Origin: Candidatus Roseilinea sp.
GTDB lineage: Bacteria > Chloroflexota > Anaerolineae > J036 > Brachytrichaceae
Assembly (NCBI GenBank): GCA_025998955.1
Contig: AP024676.1
Coordinates: forward strand, 3,348,001-3,412,000
Length of the DNA: 64,000 nucleotides
Direction: 5' to 3'
Shown here: positions 24,091 to 32,387 of the stretch, piece by piece
How positions within the stretch are numbered: the first letter of the stretch is position 1
Layout of the letters: the number at the start of each line of letters is the position of its first letter
Notes under the pieces: generated by a model
Seen by the model: the letters and a program-made list of their open reading frames with translations, nothing else
Told to the model about the DNA's origin: nothing
Databases searched by the model: none
Position numbers and translations under genes: made by a program

Positions 24091-24948
24091 CTAGTTGAAG
24101 GGGAAGTTCCTCCAAAACGGCGCGTAGTCCCAGAAGTCCCAGAAAGCGCTCCAGTCCTGGACGACCGTGCCGGACAGCACGAAGCACAGGTTGCTCATCA
24201 GCACGCACATCACCGCAGCCCAGAAGGCCAGGCGATGGATGCCGATTTCGCCGATGCTGTAGCCGAAGAAGTCCCAGTAGAAGCGGTTGACGTTCTCCTC
24301 GGTGACGCCCTCGCTCTTCTTGCGCGCGGCGCTCAAGATCGTTGCGCCGTGCAACGAGAGCACGAACGCGCTGCCGAACAGCAGCGTGATGCCGATGGCG
24401 TGGAAGGGGTTGTAGAAGAAGTTGTAGTAGCGATAGCCGAAGGCCGACAGCCAGTCCAGGTGGGCAATCACGCCGAGCGGGAAGCCCTCCGACCAACTGC
24501 CGAGCAGGATGGGGCGCACGATCTGGATGGTCACCCATGAGGACAACACCGCCCCGAAGGCGATCGGCACTTGATACCCGATCTTCAGCAGGCGCGAGAT
24601 GTCTATCTGTCGCATCATCCATGCGAAGAACGTCACCGTCGCGCAGAAGACCACGAACAGCCACCAGAAGCCCTTGTTGGGGTCGAAAGTGATGGCCAGG
24701 CCGACGCTGGGCGGCGGCGGCGCGATTTGCCCGCGGATGAAGTTCAGCAGCGGGTTGTTCGTGCGGTTGGGGTCAACGAACAACACTTGCCAGAACCACA
24801 CGCCCGATCCCAGCACGCCGAAGACCAGTGCTACTACGCCCCAGAAACCGAGGTAGAAGCGACCGATCCAGATCTTCAGCAGGCCGAATGAGGCGCGCGG
24901 GGGGACGGCCATCGCCTCTTGGCGATATTTCGCCTCGAACGACAACAT
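24091..24948 (-). CDS. pufL: Photosynthetic reaction centre L subunit
   Basis: A 285-residue partner of PufM. Conserved ligands are visible: His163 in AHLDW (accessory bacteriochlorophyll, L153), His183 in NPFHA (special pair, L173), His200 in SLHG and His238 in GIHR (iron, L190 and L230). The L168 hydrogen-bonding His of purple bacteria is Phe178. Five membrane helices fit the family. GGAG lies 8 nt before the ATG. The 300-bp gap to pufA holds a strong stem-loop, and 102 bp separate it from pufM. Confidence 0.95.
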   Translation of the reverse strand: MLSFEAKYRQEAMAVPPRASFGLLKIWIGRFYLGFWGVVALVFGVLGSGVWFWQVLFVDPNRTNNPLLNFIRGQIAPPPPSVGLAITFDPNKGFWWLFVVFCATVTFFAWMMRQIDISRLLKIGYQVPIAFGAVLSSWVTIQIVRPILLGSWSEGFPLGVIAHLDWLSAFGYRYYNFFYNPFHAIGITLLFGSAFVLSLHGATILSAARKKSEGVTEENVNRFYWDFFGYSIGEIGIHRLAFWAAVMCVLMSNLCFVLSGTVVQDWSAFWDFWDYAPFWRNFPFN

Positions 24949-25248
24949 AAGCCTGTCTCCTTTTAGAGTCAGGGCCTAGGGTGCACGTAGGCTTTATCGT
25001 CGCTTATGCGGTCGTCCGTGCAGAGGCGGGGCGAATGATGGAATAAAAAGATAATGAAAACACTCGCAGCGTCGCTGACTCGAACACGGCTCACCGCACT
25101 TCACAAGCGCCTCGACGACCCGACAGCCCAGACTCGACTATTCGATTAAGAAACCGGCGGAGGGTGCACCGCCGCGCTATCCAACTGATCTCGCTCGTTC
25201 AGCCTCTCCAGCGCTGCAGCCCTCCACCGGCGAATGATGACTAACGCT
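24949..25248. other. 300-bp pufA-pufL intercistronic region
   Basis: No open frame with a ribosome site. Its main feature is the stem-loop at 25154-25230; an AT-rich stretch (25035-25060) precedes it on the plus coordinate. Confidence 0.6.
25154..25230 (-). other. Intercistronic mRNA stem-loop between pufA and pufL
   Basis: Bases 25154-25164 pair with 25220-25230 to give an 11-bp stem. One position (25158/25226) is a C-A mismatch in plus-strand RNA but a G-U pair in the minus-strand message, so the helix is complete only on the operon's own strand. In purple bacteria a hairpin at this place stabilises the pufBA segment of the message. Confidence 0.6.
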
Positions 25249-25377
25249 TCACTTCAGCCAGAACGTGTTCCAGCTTGAGCTGAGTAGCACGAAGTGGATC
25301 AACAAGGTCGTCAGCACCGCTGTCACGACGTAGATCCCCAGTGCGGTCTTGAAGTCAATGAACTTCGGATCTCTCAT
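25249..25377 (-). CDS. pufA: Light-harvesting complex alpha chain
   Basis: A 42-residue, single-helix antenna polypeptide. A short cytoplasmic head (MRDPKFIDFKTALGIYV) is followed by a membrane helix carrying LLIHFVLLSS, where His28 is the bacteriochlorophyll ligand, and an aromatic tail (WNTFW). The L-I-H-F-x-x-L-S-S pattern is that of the Chloroflexus and Roseiflexus alpha chains. AGGAGGTG (25392-25385) lies 7 nt before the ATG. It starts 40 bp after pufB. Confidence 0.92.
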   Translation of the reverse strand: MRDPKFIDFKTALGIYVVTAVLTTLLIHFVLLSSSWNTFWLK

Positions 25378-25417
25378 GTCTGCTCACCTCCTATTGATGA
25401 GAGCGAAAGAACTGTGG

Positions 25418-25579
25418 TCACGGATTCGGCGAGATCCAGGGCTTGTACATCGCGATGATGATGTGAATCAGCCCGGCCAGGATGAAGAAGATCCACGAAC
25501 CCAACACGACGAGCTGGTGCTGCAACCACTCCTCGTTGGTGAACAGTGGCCTCCATCGCTCTGGGACCTTGTCGTTCAT
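25418..25579 (-). CDS. pufB: Light-harvesting complex beta chain
   Basis: A 53-residue, single-helix antenna polypeptide beginning MNDKVPERWRPLF. The head motif W-R-P-L-F, the second histidine (His21), the bacteriochlorophyll ligand His39 in GLIHIII and the closing KPW are all as in B808-866 beta chains of filamentous anoxygenic phototrophs. The start is the ATG at 25579 because GGAGGTGA lies 9 nt upstream; a longer frame to 25633 lacks a ribosome site. It is the first cistron of the operon. Confidence 0.93.
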   Translation of the reverse strand: MNDKVPERWRPLFTNEEWLQHQLVVLGSWIFFILAGLIHIIIAMYKPWISPNP

Positions 25580-25661
25580 CTGTCTTGTCACCTCCTTTGT
25601 CAGAGATGGCGCCCGGCTACCGCCACGCGCCACGAGCGAGCAGATGGATATTGCAAATACA

Positions 25662-25689
25662 TTGTATGACGGGTCGCCTCTATGTCAAC
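25662..25689 (-). promoter_or_regulatory. Sigma-70-type promoter of the puf operon
   Basis: Minus-strand TTGACA (25689-25684), 16-nt spacer, TACAAT (25667-25662). Transcription would begin near 25655, leaving a leader of about 75 nt before pufB with a proper ribosome site. Confidence 0.65.
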
Positions 25690-25702
25690 TGGTCAGTTGA
25701 CG
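25685..25702. promoter_or_regulatory. Palindromic operator candidate over the puf -35 box
   Basis: GTCAACTG-GT-CAGTTGAC, a perfect 8-bp inverted repeat with a 2-bp centre, overlapping the -35 hexamer by 5 bases. A dimeric repressor bound here would block RNA polymerase. It does not fit the TGT-N12-ACA site of PpsR/CrtJ. Confidence 0.6.
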
Positions 25703-25742
25703 AGATTTGCCGGCTTCGACAAGCTCGGCCGGCGGAGGTGCA

Positions 25743-27302
25743 TTACGCCACACGCGGCAGGCTGAAGCTGAACCGTGAACCGGGCCGGCCGTCGCCGTTG
25801 CTCTCCACCCAGATGCGGCCGCCGTGCGCCTCGACGATGGCTTTGCTCAGGTATAGGCCCAAGCCGGCGCCGGGCGTGCCGCGCCGGATGGCACTCTCCG
25901 AGCGGTAGAAGCGCTCGAAGATCTTGGTGCGCTCTTCGGGCGGCACGCCCGCGCCCTGATCGGCCACGGTGATAATCACCTCGTTCGGCGTGGCGCGGCC
26001 GGTGATGCGGACTTCGCTGCCGGCCGGGGAATATTTCACCGCGTTCGAGATCAGGTTGCTGAGCACCTGGGTGATGCGCGCTTCGTCGGCGAACACCAGC
26101 GGCATGTCCGATGCGATGTCGGCGACGATCTTGTGCGACTGCGTTTGCGCCTCGAACTTCTTCGCCACCCGCACCACCAGGTCGTCAATGTCCAGCTCCA
26201 CGGGCGTCAGCTTGAAGTTGCCGGCCTGGGCGCGCGAGGCGTCCAGCAGATTCTCGATCAACTCGGCCAGGTGGTCGGCTTCTTCCTCGATGACCTTCAG
26301 GCTTTCGCGGACGGTTGCCTCGTCCCACTTCGCGTCGGCACGGCGCAGCGTGCTGGCGTAGCCTTTGATCAGCGCGACGGGGGTCTTCAATTCGTGCGAC
26401 ACCGCGGAGATGAAGGTCGCTTTCATTTCCTCGGCAGCGCGGAACCGGGTGAGGTCGTGCACGTCGGCGATGATGTTCACCAGCCGCCCTTCGCGGTTGA
26501 GCAGCGCGGCGAACGCGATCTCCACGCTGACCACCCCGCCGTCGCGCCGCTGCAGGTCGCCCTCGACGAACAGCGTCGGCGATGATCCGACTAGCGGCCA
26601 ACCCTTCGCCTCGGCCTCTTCGAGCGTTGTGCCGGCGCGTTTGTTCTTCAGCACCAGCACATCCTCGAACTTCTTGCCGATCGCCTCGGCCGCCGGCACG
26701 CCGACCAGGTGCGACATCGCGCGGTTGAACATTTGAATGCGGTGCGCGCCGTCCATGATGACCACCCCGTCGGCGCTGAACTCCAGGATGGCATCCAGCC
26801 GGCGCTTCTCCTGCGTGAGTTGTTCGTAGAGGCGGGCGTTGTTCACGGCGATGGCCGCTTGGTCGGCGAAGCTCTGTAACACGCGCCGGTCGTCGCGGCT
26901 GAACTCGCCGCCGCGAATGCGGAAGACGTAGAGCGCGCCGAGGAATTCGTCGCCTTCCACCTTCAGCGGCAGCGAGACGACCTGCCATAACCCTAACCCT
27001 ACGCTCTCCGCGATGGCGACCAAGTTGCGCTCCAGCGCCGTCACGGCCTCATCCACATCCTCCATCCGGTTTAGAATCGGCTTCAGTTGATCCAGCAGCG
27101 GCTGGGGGATGCCGTAGGATTGGCGAATGGTGTAGCGCGCGTCCGGCTCGACCAGCGCGATCAACGCCGCCTGGCCGTTCAGCATGTCGGTTGCCTGTTG
27201 TAGGATCAGCCGCAGTACCTCGTTCAGGTTGAGCCGGGAGGTGAGCGCGCGGCTGATCTCGAGCAGATAATCTCGCTGACGGACGCGGTAATCGGGCAAC
27301 AT
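25743..27302 (-). CDS. Sensor histidine kinase with GAF and PAS domains
   Basis: A 519-residue, probably soluble kinase: GAF domain (about 20-165), PAS domain (about 170-290, AILEFSADGVVIMD), phospho-acceptor helix with SHELKTP (His near 304), and an ATPase domain with the N box (NLISNAVKYSP), G1 box (DQGAGVP) and G2 box (GAGLGLYLSKAIVEAHGG). No transmembrane helix is seen, so the signal is cytoplasmic: a small ligand, redox state or light through a bound cofactor. AGGAG lies 7 nt before the ATG. No response regulator is adjacent. It is directly upstream of pufB on the same strand, which makes control of the photosynthesis genes possible but not shown. Confidence 0.9.
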   Translation of the reverse strand: MLPDYRVRQRDYLLEISRALTSRLNLNEVLRLILQQATDMLNGQAALIALVEPDARYTIRQSYGIPQPLLDQLKPILNRMEDVDEAVTALERNLVAIAESVGLGLWQVVSLPLKVEGDEFLGALYVFRIRGGEFSRDDRRVLQSFADQAAIAVNNARLYEQLTQEKRRLDAILEFSADGVVIMDGAHRIQMFNRAMSHLVGVPAAEAIGKKFEDVLVLKNKRAGTTLEEAEAKGWPLVGSSPTLFVEGDLQRRDGGVVSVEIAFAALLNREGRLVNIIADVHDLTRFRAAEEMKATFISAVSHELKTPVALIKGYASTLRRADAKWDEATVRESLKVIEEEADHLAELIENLLDASRAQAGNFKLTPVELDIDDLVVRVAKKFEAQTQSHKIVADIASDMPLVFADEARITQVLSNLISNAVKYSPAGSEVRITGRATPNEVIITVADQGAGVPPEERTKIFERFYRSESAIRRGTPGAGLGLYLSKAIVEAHGGRIWVESNGDGRPGSRFSFSLPRVA

Positions 27303-27458
27303 GTTGGGCTCCTGTTCTGAACGGCGGCTAAGTGATTTATACTGGCGGCAGTAATCTCACGCTCGACTAATATACCCGTGATACTCATAGAAGTCTGAAA
27401 TCAAATCGGTTACGCGGGTGATCATCCGGCTTGACTGTAGTAATAGAGGGACAAAGCG

Positions 27459-29330
<1,872 letters not shown>

Positions 29331-29355
29331 GCCAGCGTGCATCCACGATGAATCT

Positions 29356-29385
29356 GCTGCGGCGCTTCGTGAGAGGCGCCGCAGC
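29356..29385 (+). terminator. Intrinsic terminator of ftsH
   Basis: GCTGCGGCGC (29356-29365) pairs perfectly with 29376-29385 around a 10-nt loop, followed by GCTTTTGC. It is 26 bp after the ftsH stop and also lies beyond the end of the convergent YitT gene. Confidence 0.7.
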
Positions 29386-29402
29386 GCTTTTGCAATCCCG
29401 CA

Positions 29403-30278
29403 TCATCCTCGCTCGAATTGGCGGAAGCCCTCGCCGTATACCTCCTGCGCCTGGCCGATCACCACGAACGCTTGCGGATCGGTCTGCGCGACCAGCGCCT
29501 TGAGCACCGACGTCTCGGCGCGGCTGATGACGATGAATAGCACGGGGCGCAGCGCGCCGGTGTAGGCACCGGTCGCCGTCCAGCGCGTCACGCCGCGCCC
29601 CATGCGGGTCATCACGGCCTGCGCCACTTCCTCCGGCTTCTGCGTGATGATGAAGGCAGTCCGTCCGATGTGCACGCCCTCGCTGATGGTCTCGGCGGCC
29701 AGGCCGCTCACATAGAGCGCGATGACGGCGTAGAGCGCCTTCTCCCAGCCAAAGGCGAGGCCGGCCAGCGCGATGACGATAACGTCGGTGATCAGATAGC
29801 TCTGGCTGAGCGGGATCGAGCGCCAGCGCACCAGCAAGAGGGCCAGGATGTCGGTGCCGCCGGTGGTGGCTTGCGCGCGGAAGACCAGGCCCATCCCGAT
29901 GCCGCCGATGATGCCACCGAACAACGTGTTCAGGACGATGTCGTCCGTCACGCCGCCCACGCCGGCCCGTTCGAGCAGGGCCGTCGCCCCGCCGTAGAGG
30001 ACGACGGTGATGATGGTGCGGATCAAAAAGCGCCACCCGCCCAGGTAGCGCACGCCCAAGGCGAACAGCGGCAGGTTGAGCAGCAACACCCAGACGCCGA
30101 TGGCGATGGCGAACGGCAGGGCGCGGCTGAGGATGAGCGCCAATCCACTCACCCCTCCTGGGGCGAGGTCGGCAGGCGCCAGGAAGACCACCACCGAGAT
30201 GGCTTGGATGATCGCGCCGGAGATGATGAAGACATAGTCACGGGAGAGGAAGAACCAACGACGCAACGTTGAAGGCAT
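29403..30278 (-). CDS. YitT family membrane protein (DUF161 plus DUF2179)
   Basis: A 291-residue protein with five to six membrane helices typical of the YitT family (DYVFIISGAIIQAISVVVFLAPADLAPGGVSG at the front, GGIIGGIGMGLVFRAQATTGGTDILALLL in the middle). A soluble C-terminal DUF2179 domain follows (GRGVTRWTATGAYTG; VLFIVISRAE; AFVVIGQAQEVYGEGF). Function is unknown across the family. ATG 30278 matches family N-termini; the extra upstream frame to 30389 runs through the promoter of the divergent small gene. Confidence 0.88.
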   Translation of the reverse strand: MPSTLRRWFFLSRDYVFIISGAIIQAISVVVFLAPADLAPGGVSGLALILSRALPFAIAIGVWVLLLNLPLFALGVRYLGGWRFLIRTIITVVLYGGATALLERAGVGGVTDDIVLNTLFGGIIGGIGMGLVFRAQATTGGTDILALLLVRWRSIPLSQSYLITDVIVIALAGLAFGWEKALYAVIALYVSGLAAETISEGVHIGRTAFIITQKPEEVAQAVMTRMGRGVTRWTATGAYTGALRPVLFIVISRAETSVLKALVAQTDPQAFVVIGQAQEVYGEGFRQFERG

Positions 30279-30354
30279 GAAGGACGATTTCACGCCCTGA
30301 ACTGTAGCGCATGACGCTGCTGTGGCGAGAGCGCGATGATTTCGCGATAGCACA

Positions 30355-30383
30355 TTTACATCCGAACACTTGTTCGATACGAT
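30355..30383 (+). promoter_or_regulatory. Promoter of the small membrane-protein gene
   Basis: TTTACA (30355-30360), a 17-nt spacer, and TACGAT (30378-30383), ending 8 nt before ATG 30392. Hexamer spacing is ideal and a leaderless start is predicted. Confidence 0.6.
30363..30376. promoter_or_regulatory. LexA-like (SOS box) palindrome
   Basis: CGAACA-CT-TGTTCG, a perfect palindrome filling the spacer between the -35 and -10 boxes. It matches the Gram-positive LexA consensus CGAAC-RNRY-GTTYG at all but one position. The place, inside the spacer, is a classic repressor site. Confidence 0.55.
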
Positions 30384-30391
30384 GGCCACTC

Positions 30392-30631
30392 ATGGCGAAG
30401 CTCCCTCGCAAACGCACTCGGCGACGTGGTGGGCGCGTGCTGATGCGCATGACCGGCGAGACTCTGAAAGATGGCTGGCTGACTGTTCAGGTACCGGCCC
30501 GGCTGGCCGTTGCCGTGATCCTTGCCGCGCTCGTGCTATGCGTCGCGGTGGCGCTCTCGCCCGAACTGGCCGCCCGGATCGCGGCGCTGCTGGCGCCCTT
30601 GGCACAGCTTCCCTCCTGGTTCAGACCTTGA
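30392..30631 (+). CDS. Small membrane protein, possibly SOS-regulated
   Basis: A 79-residue protein with a basic head (MAKLPRKRTRRRGG), one membrane helix (about 36-55, LAVAVILAALVLCVAVAL) and a short amphipathic tail ending SWFRP. It is not in a family I know. The promoter (30355-30383) with a LexA-like operator supports it as a real gene and suggests a DNA-damage response role. SOS-induced division inhibitors such as YneA, SidA and DidA are also small single-pass proteins, so the same job is possible. Overlapping frames exist, but only this one fits the promoter and start. Confidence 0.5.
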   Translation: MAKLPRKRTRRRGGRVLMRMTGETLKDGWLTVQVPARLAVAVILAALVLCVAVALSPELAARIAALLAPLAQLPSWFRP

Positions 30632-30661
30632 GGATGCCGATGTTAGAATGACCTTGCGTAT

Positions 30662-30690
30662 AAACCAGGCTTCTTAGCGAAGCCTGGTTT
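30662..30690 (+). other. 12-bp hairpin in the ettA leader
   Basis: AAACCAGGCTTC (30662-30673) pairs perfectly with 30679-30690 around TTAGC. A TG-extended -10 (TGTTAGAAT, 30641-30649) lies just upstream, so the stem would start within a few bases of the mRNA 5' end and finish 11 nt before the ATG. It could equally be a terminator for the upstream small gene. Confidence 0.5.
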
Positions 30691-30701
30691 CTCATTCGAC
30701 T

Positions 30702-32351
30702 ATGGCAGAAACCAACAAGGTCATCTACTCGATGGTGCGCGTCGGGCGCATCCACCCGCCCAACAAGCAGGTGCTGCGCGATATTTCGCTGGGCTTCTAC
30801 TACGGCGCAAAGATCGGCGTGCTGGGCCTGAACGGCGCCGGTAAGAGCACGCTGCTGCGCATCATGGCCGGCGTAGATCAGGACTACATCGGCGAGACCG
30901 TCCTCTCGCCCGGCTACACGCGCGGCTTGCTGGAACAAGAGCCGCAGCTCGACCCCACCAAGACCGTCAGGCAGGTGGTCGAGGAAGCCGTGCAACCACT
31001 GGTGGACCTGATGAAAAAGTATGAGGCGGTCAACGAGAAGTTCGCCGAGCCCGACGCCGACTACGACAAACTGCTCGAAGAGCAGTCTCGGCTGCAAGAG
31101 GAGCTGGACAAGCACGACGTCTGGACGCTGGATCAACGGCTGGAGGTGGCGATGGACGCCTTGCGCTGTCCACCGCCGGATACACCGATCCGCGTGCTCT
31201 CCGGCGGCGAACGCCGGCGCGTGGCGCTCTGCCGGCTGCTGCTCACCGAGCCGGACATCCTCTTGCTCGACGAGCCGACCAACCACCTGGATGCCGAGTC
31301 GGTCAGTTGGCTGGAGAAACACCTGCGCGACTACAAAGGCACCGTCATCGCCGTCACGCACGACCGCTACTTCCTGGACAACGTGGCCGAGTGGATTCTG
31401 GAACTCGACCGCGGCTATGGCATCCCGTGGAAGGGCAACTATTCGTCGTGGCTGGAGCAGAAGAAGAGCCGGCTGGCCCTGGAAGAGAAAGCCGACCTCA
31501 AACGGCAGCGGACGCTGGAGCGTGAGTTGGAATGGATCCGCATGTCGCCCAAGGCCCGGCAGGCAAAGGGTAAGGCGCGCATCAACGCCTACGAGAAGTT
31601 GCTCTCGCAGGAGACGGAGAAGCGCCGCGAAGACCTGGAGATCTACATCCCGCCCGGCCCGCGCCTGGGCGACGTAGTGATCGAGGCGCGCAACGTGACC
31701 AAGAAATACGGCGACCGCGTGCTCTACGAAGGGCTGAGCTTCAACGTGCCGCCCGGCGCGATCGTCGGCATCATCGGCCCGAACGGCGTGGGCAAGACCA
31801 CGCTGTTCCGCATGATCATCGGGCAGGAGAAGCCGGACACCGGCGAGATCATCGTGGGCGAGACGGTCAAGCTCGGCTACGTGGACCAGAACCGCACGCT
31901 CGACCCCAACAAGACGGTGTGGGAGGAGATCAGCGGTGGTGAGGACTTCATTCAGCTCGGCCCGCGCAGGGTGCAGAGCCGCGCCTACGTGGCCAGCTTC
32001 AACTTCCTGGGCAGCGACCAGCAGAAGAAAGTCGGCGCACTCTCCGGCGGTGAGCGTAACCGCGTGCATCTGGCGAAGATGCTGCGCGAGGGCGCCAATG
32101 TGCTGCTGCTCGACGAGCCGACCAACGACCTCGATGTGAACACGCTGCGCGCGCTGGAGGACGCCATCGAGGAGTTCGCCGGTTGCGCGCTGATCATCAG
32201 CCACGACCGTTGGTTCCTCGACCGCGTGGCCACGCACATCTTGGCCATCGAAGATGACGGCGAGGTGCGCTGGTTCGTGGGCAACGTGAGCGACTACGAG
32301 GCCGCCTACCCGCGACCGGTGCGCCGAAAGCAGCGCAAGCTGCAATTGTGA
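30702..32351 (+). CDS. ettA: Energy-dependent translational throttle protein (ABC-F)
   Basis: A 549-residue soluble ABC-F ATPase that binds the ribosomal E site and gates elongation according to ATP/ADP ratio. Two ATPase domains carry Walker A GLNGAGKST and GPNGVGKTT, signatures LSGGERRR and LSGGERNR, and Walker B LLLDEPTNHLD and LLLDEPTNDLD. The P-site linker and arm region (KKSRLALEEKADLKRQRTL... with SPKARQAKGKARI) is the EttA type. No membrane domain is present. The message lacks a Shine-Dalgarno and has a 5' hairpin. Confidence 0.96.
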   Translation: MAETNKVIYSMVRVGRIHPPNKQVLRDISLGFYYGAKIGVLGLNGAGKSTLLRIMAGVDQDYIGETVLSPGYTRGLLEQEPQLDPTKTVRQVVEEAVQPLVDLMKKYEAVNEKFAEPDADYDKLLEEQSRLQEELDKHDVWTLDQRLEVAMDALRCPPPDTPIRVLSGGERRRVALCRLLLTEPDILLLDEPTNHLDAESVSWLEKHLRDYKGTVIAVTHDRYFLDNVAEWILELDRGYGIPWKGNYSSWLEQKKSRLALEEKADLKRQRTLERELEWIRMSPKARQAKGKARINAYEKLLSQETEKRREDLEIYIPPGPRLGDVVIEARNVTKKYGDRVLYEGLSFNVPPGAIVGIIGPNGVGKTTLFRMIIGQEKPDTGEIIVGETVKLGYVDQNRTLDPNKTVWEEISGGEDFIQLGPRRVQSRAYVASFNFLGSDQQKKVGALSGGERNRVHLAKMLREGANVLLLDEPTNDLDVNTLRALEDAIEEFAGCALIISHDRWFLDRVATHILAIEDDGEVRWFVGNVSDYEAAYPRPVRRKQRKLQL

Positions 32352-32371
32352 GTGCTGCGCTGCGCTCGGTC

Positions 32372-32377
32372 TACAAT
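32372..32377 (+). promoter_or_regulatory. -10 box 10 nt before a start codon
   Basis: TACAAT followed by 10 nt and ATG 32388; no ribosome site between. Confidence 0.4.
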
Positions 32378-32387
32378 CGCCGCTTCG

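Noticed and set aside
25685-25702. PpsR/CrtJ binding site at the puf promoter
   Set aside because: Spacing between TGT and its inverted partner is 14, and the right side is ACG, so the TGT-N12-ACA motif is not met.
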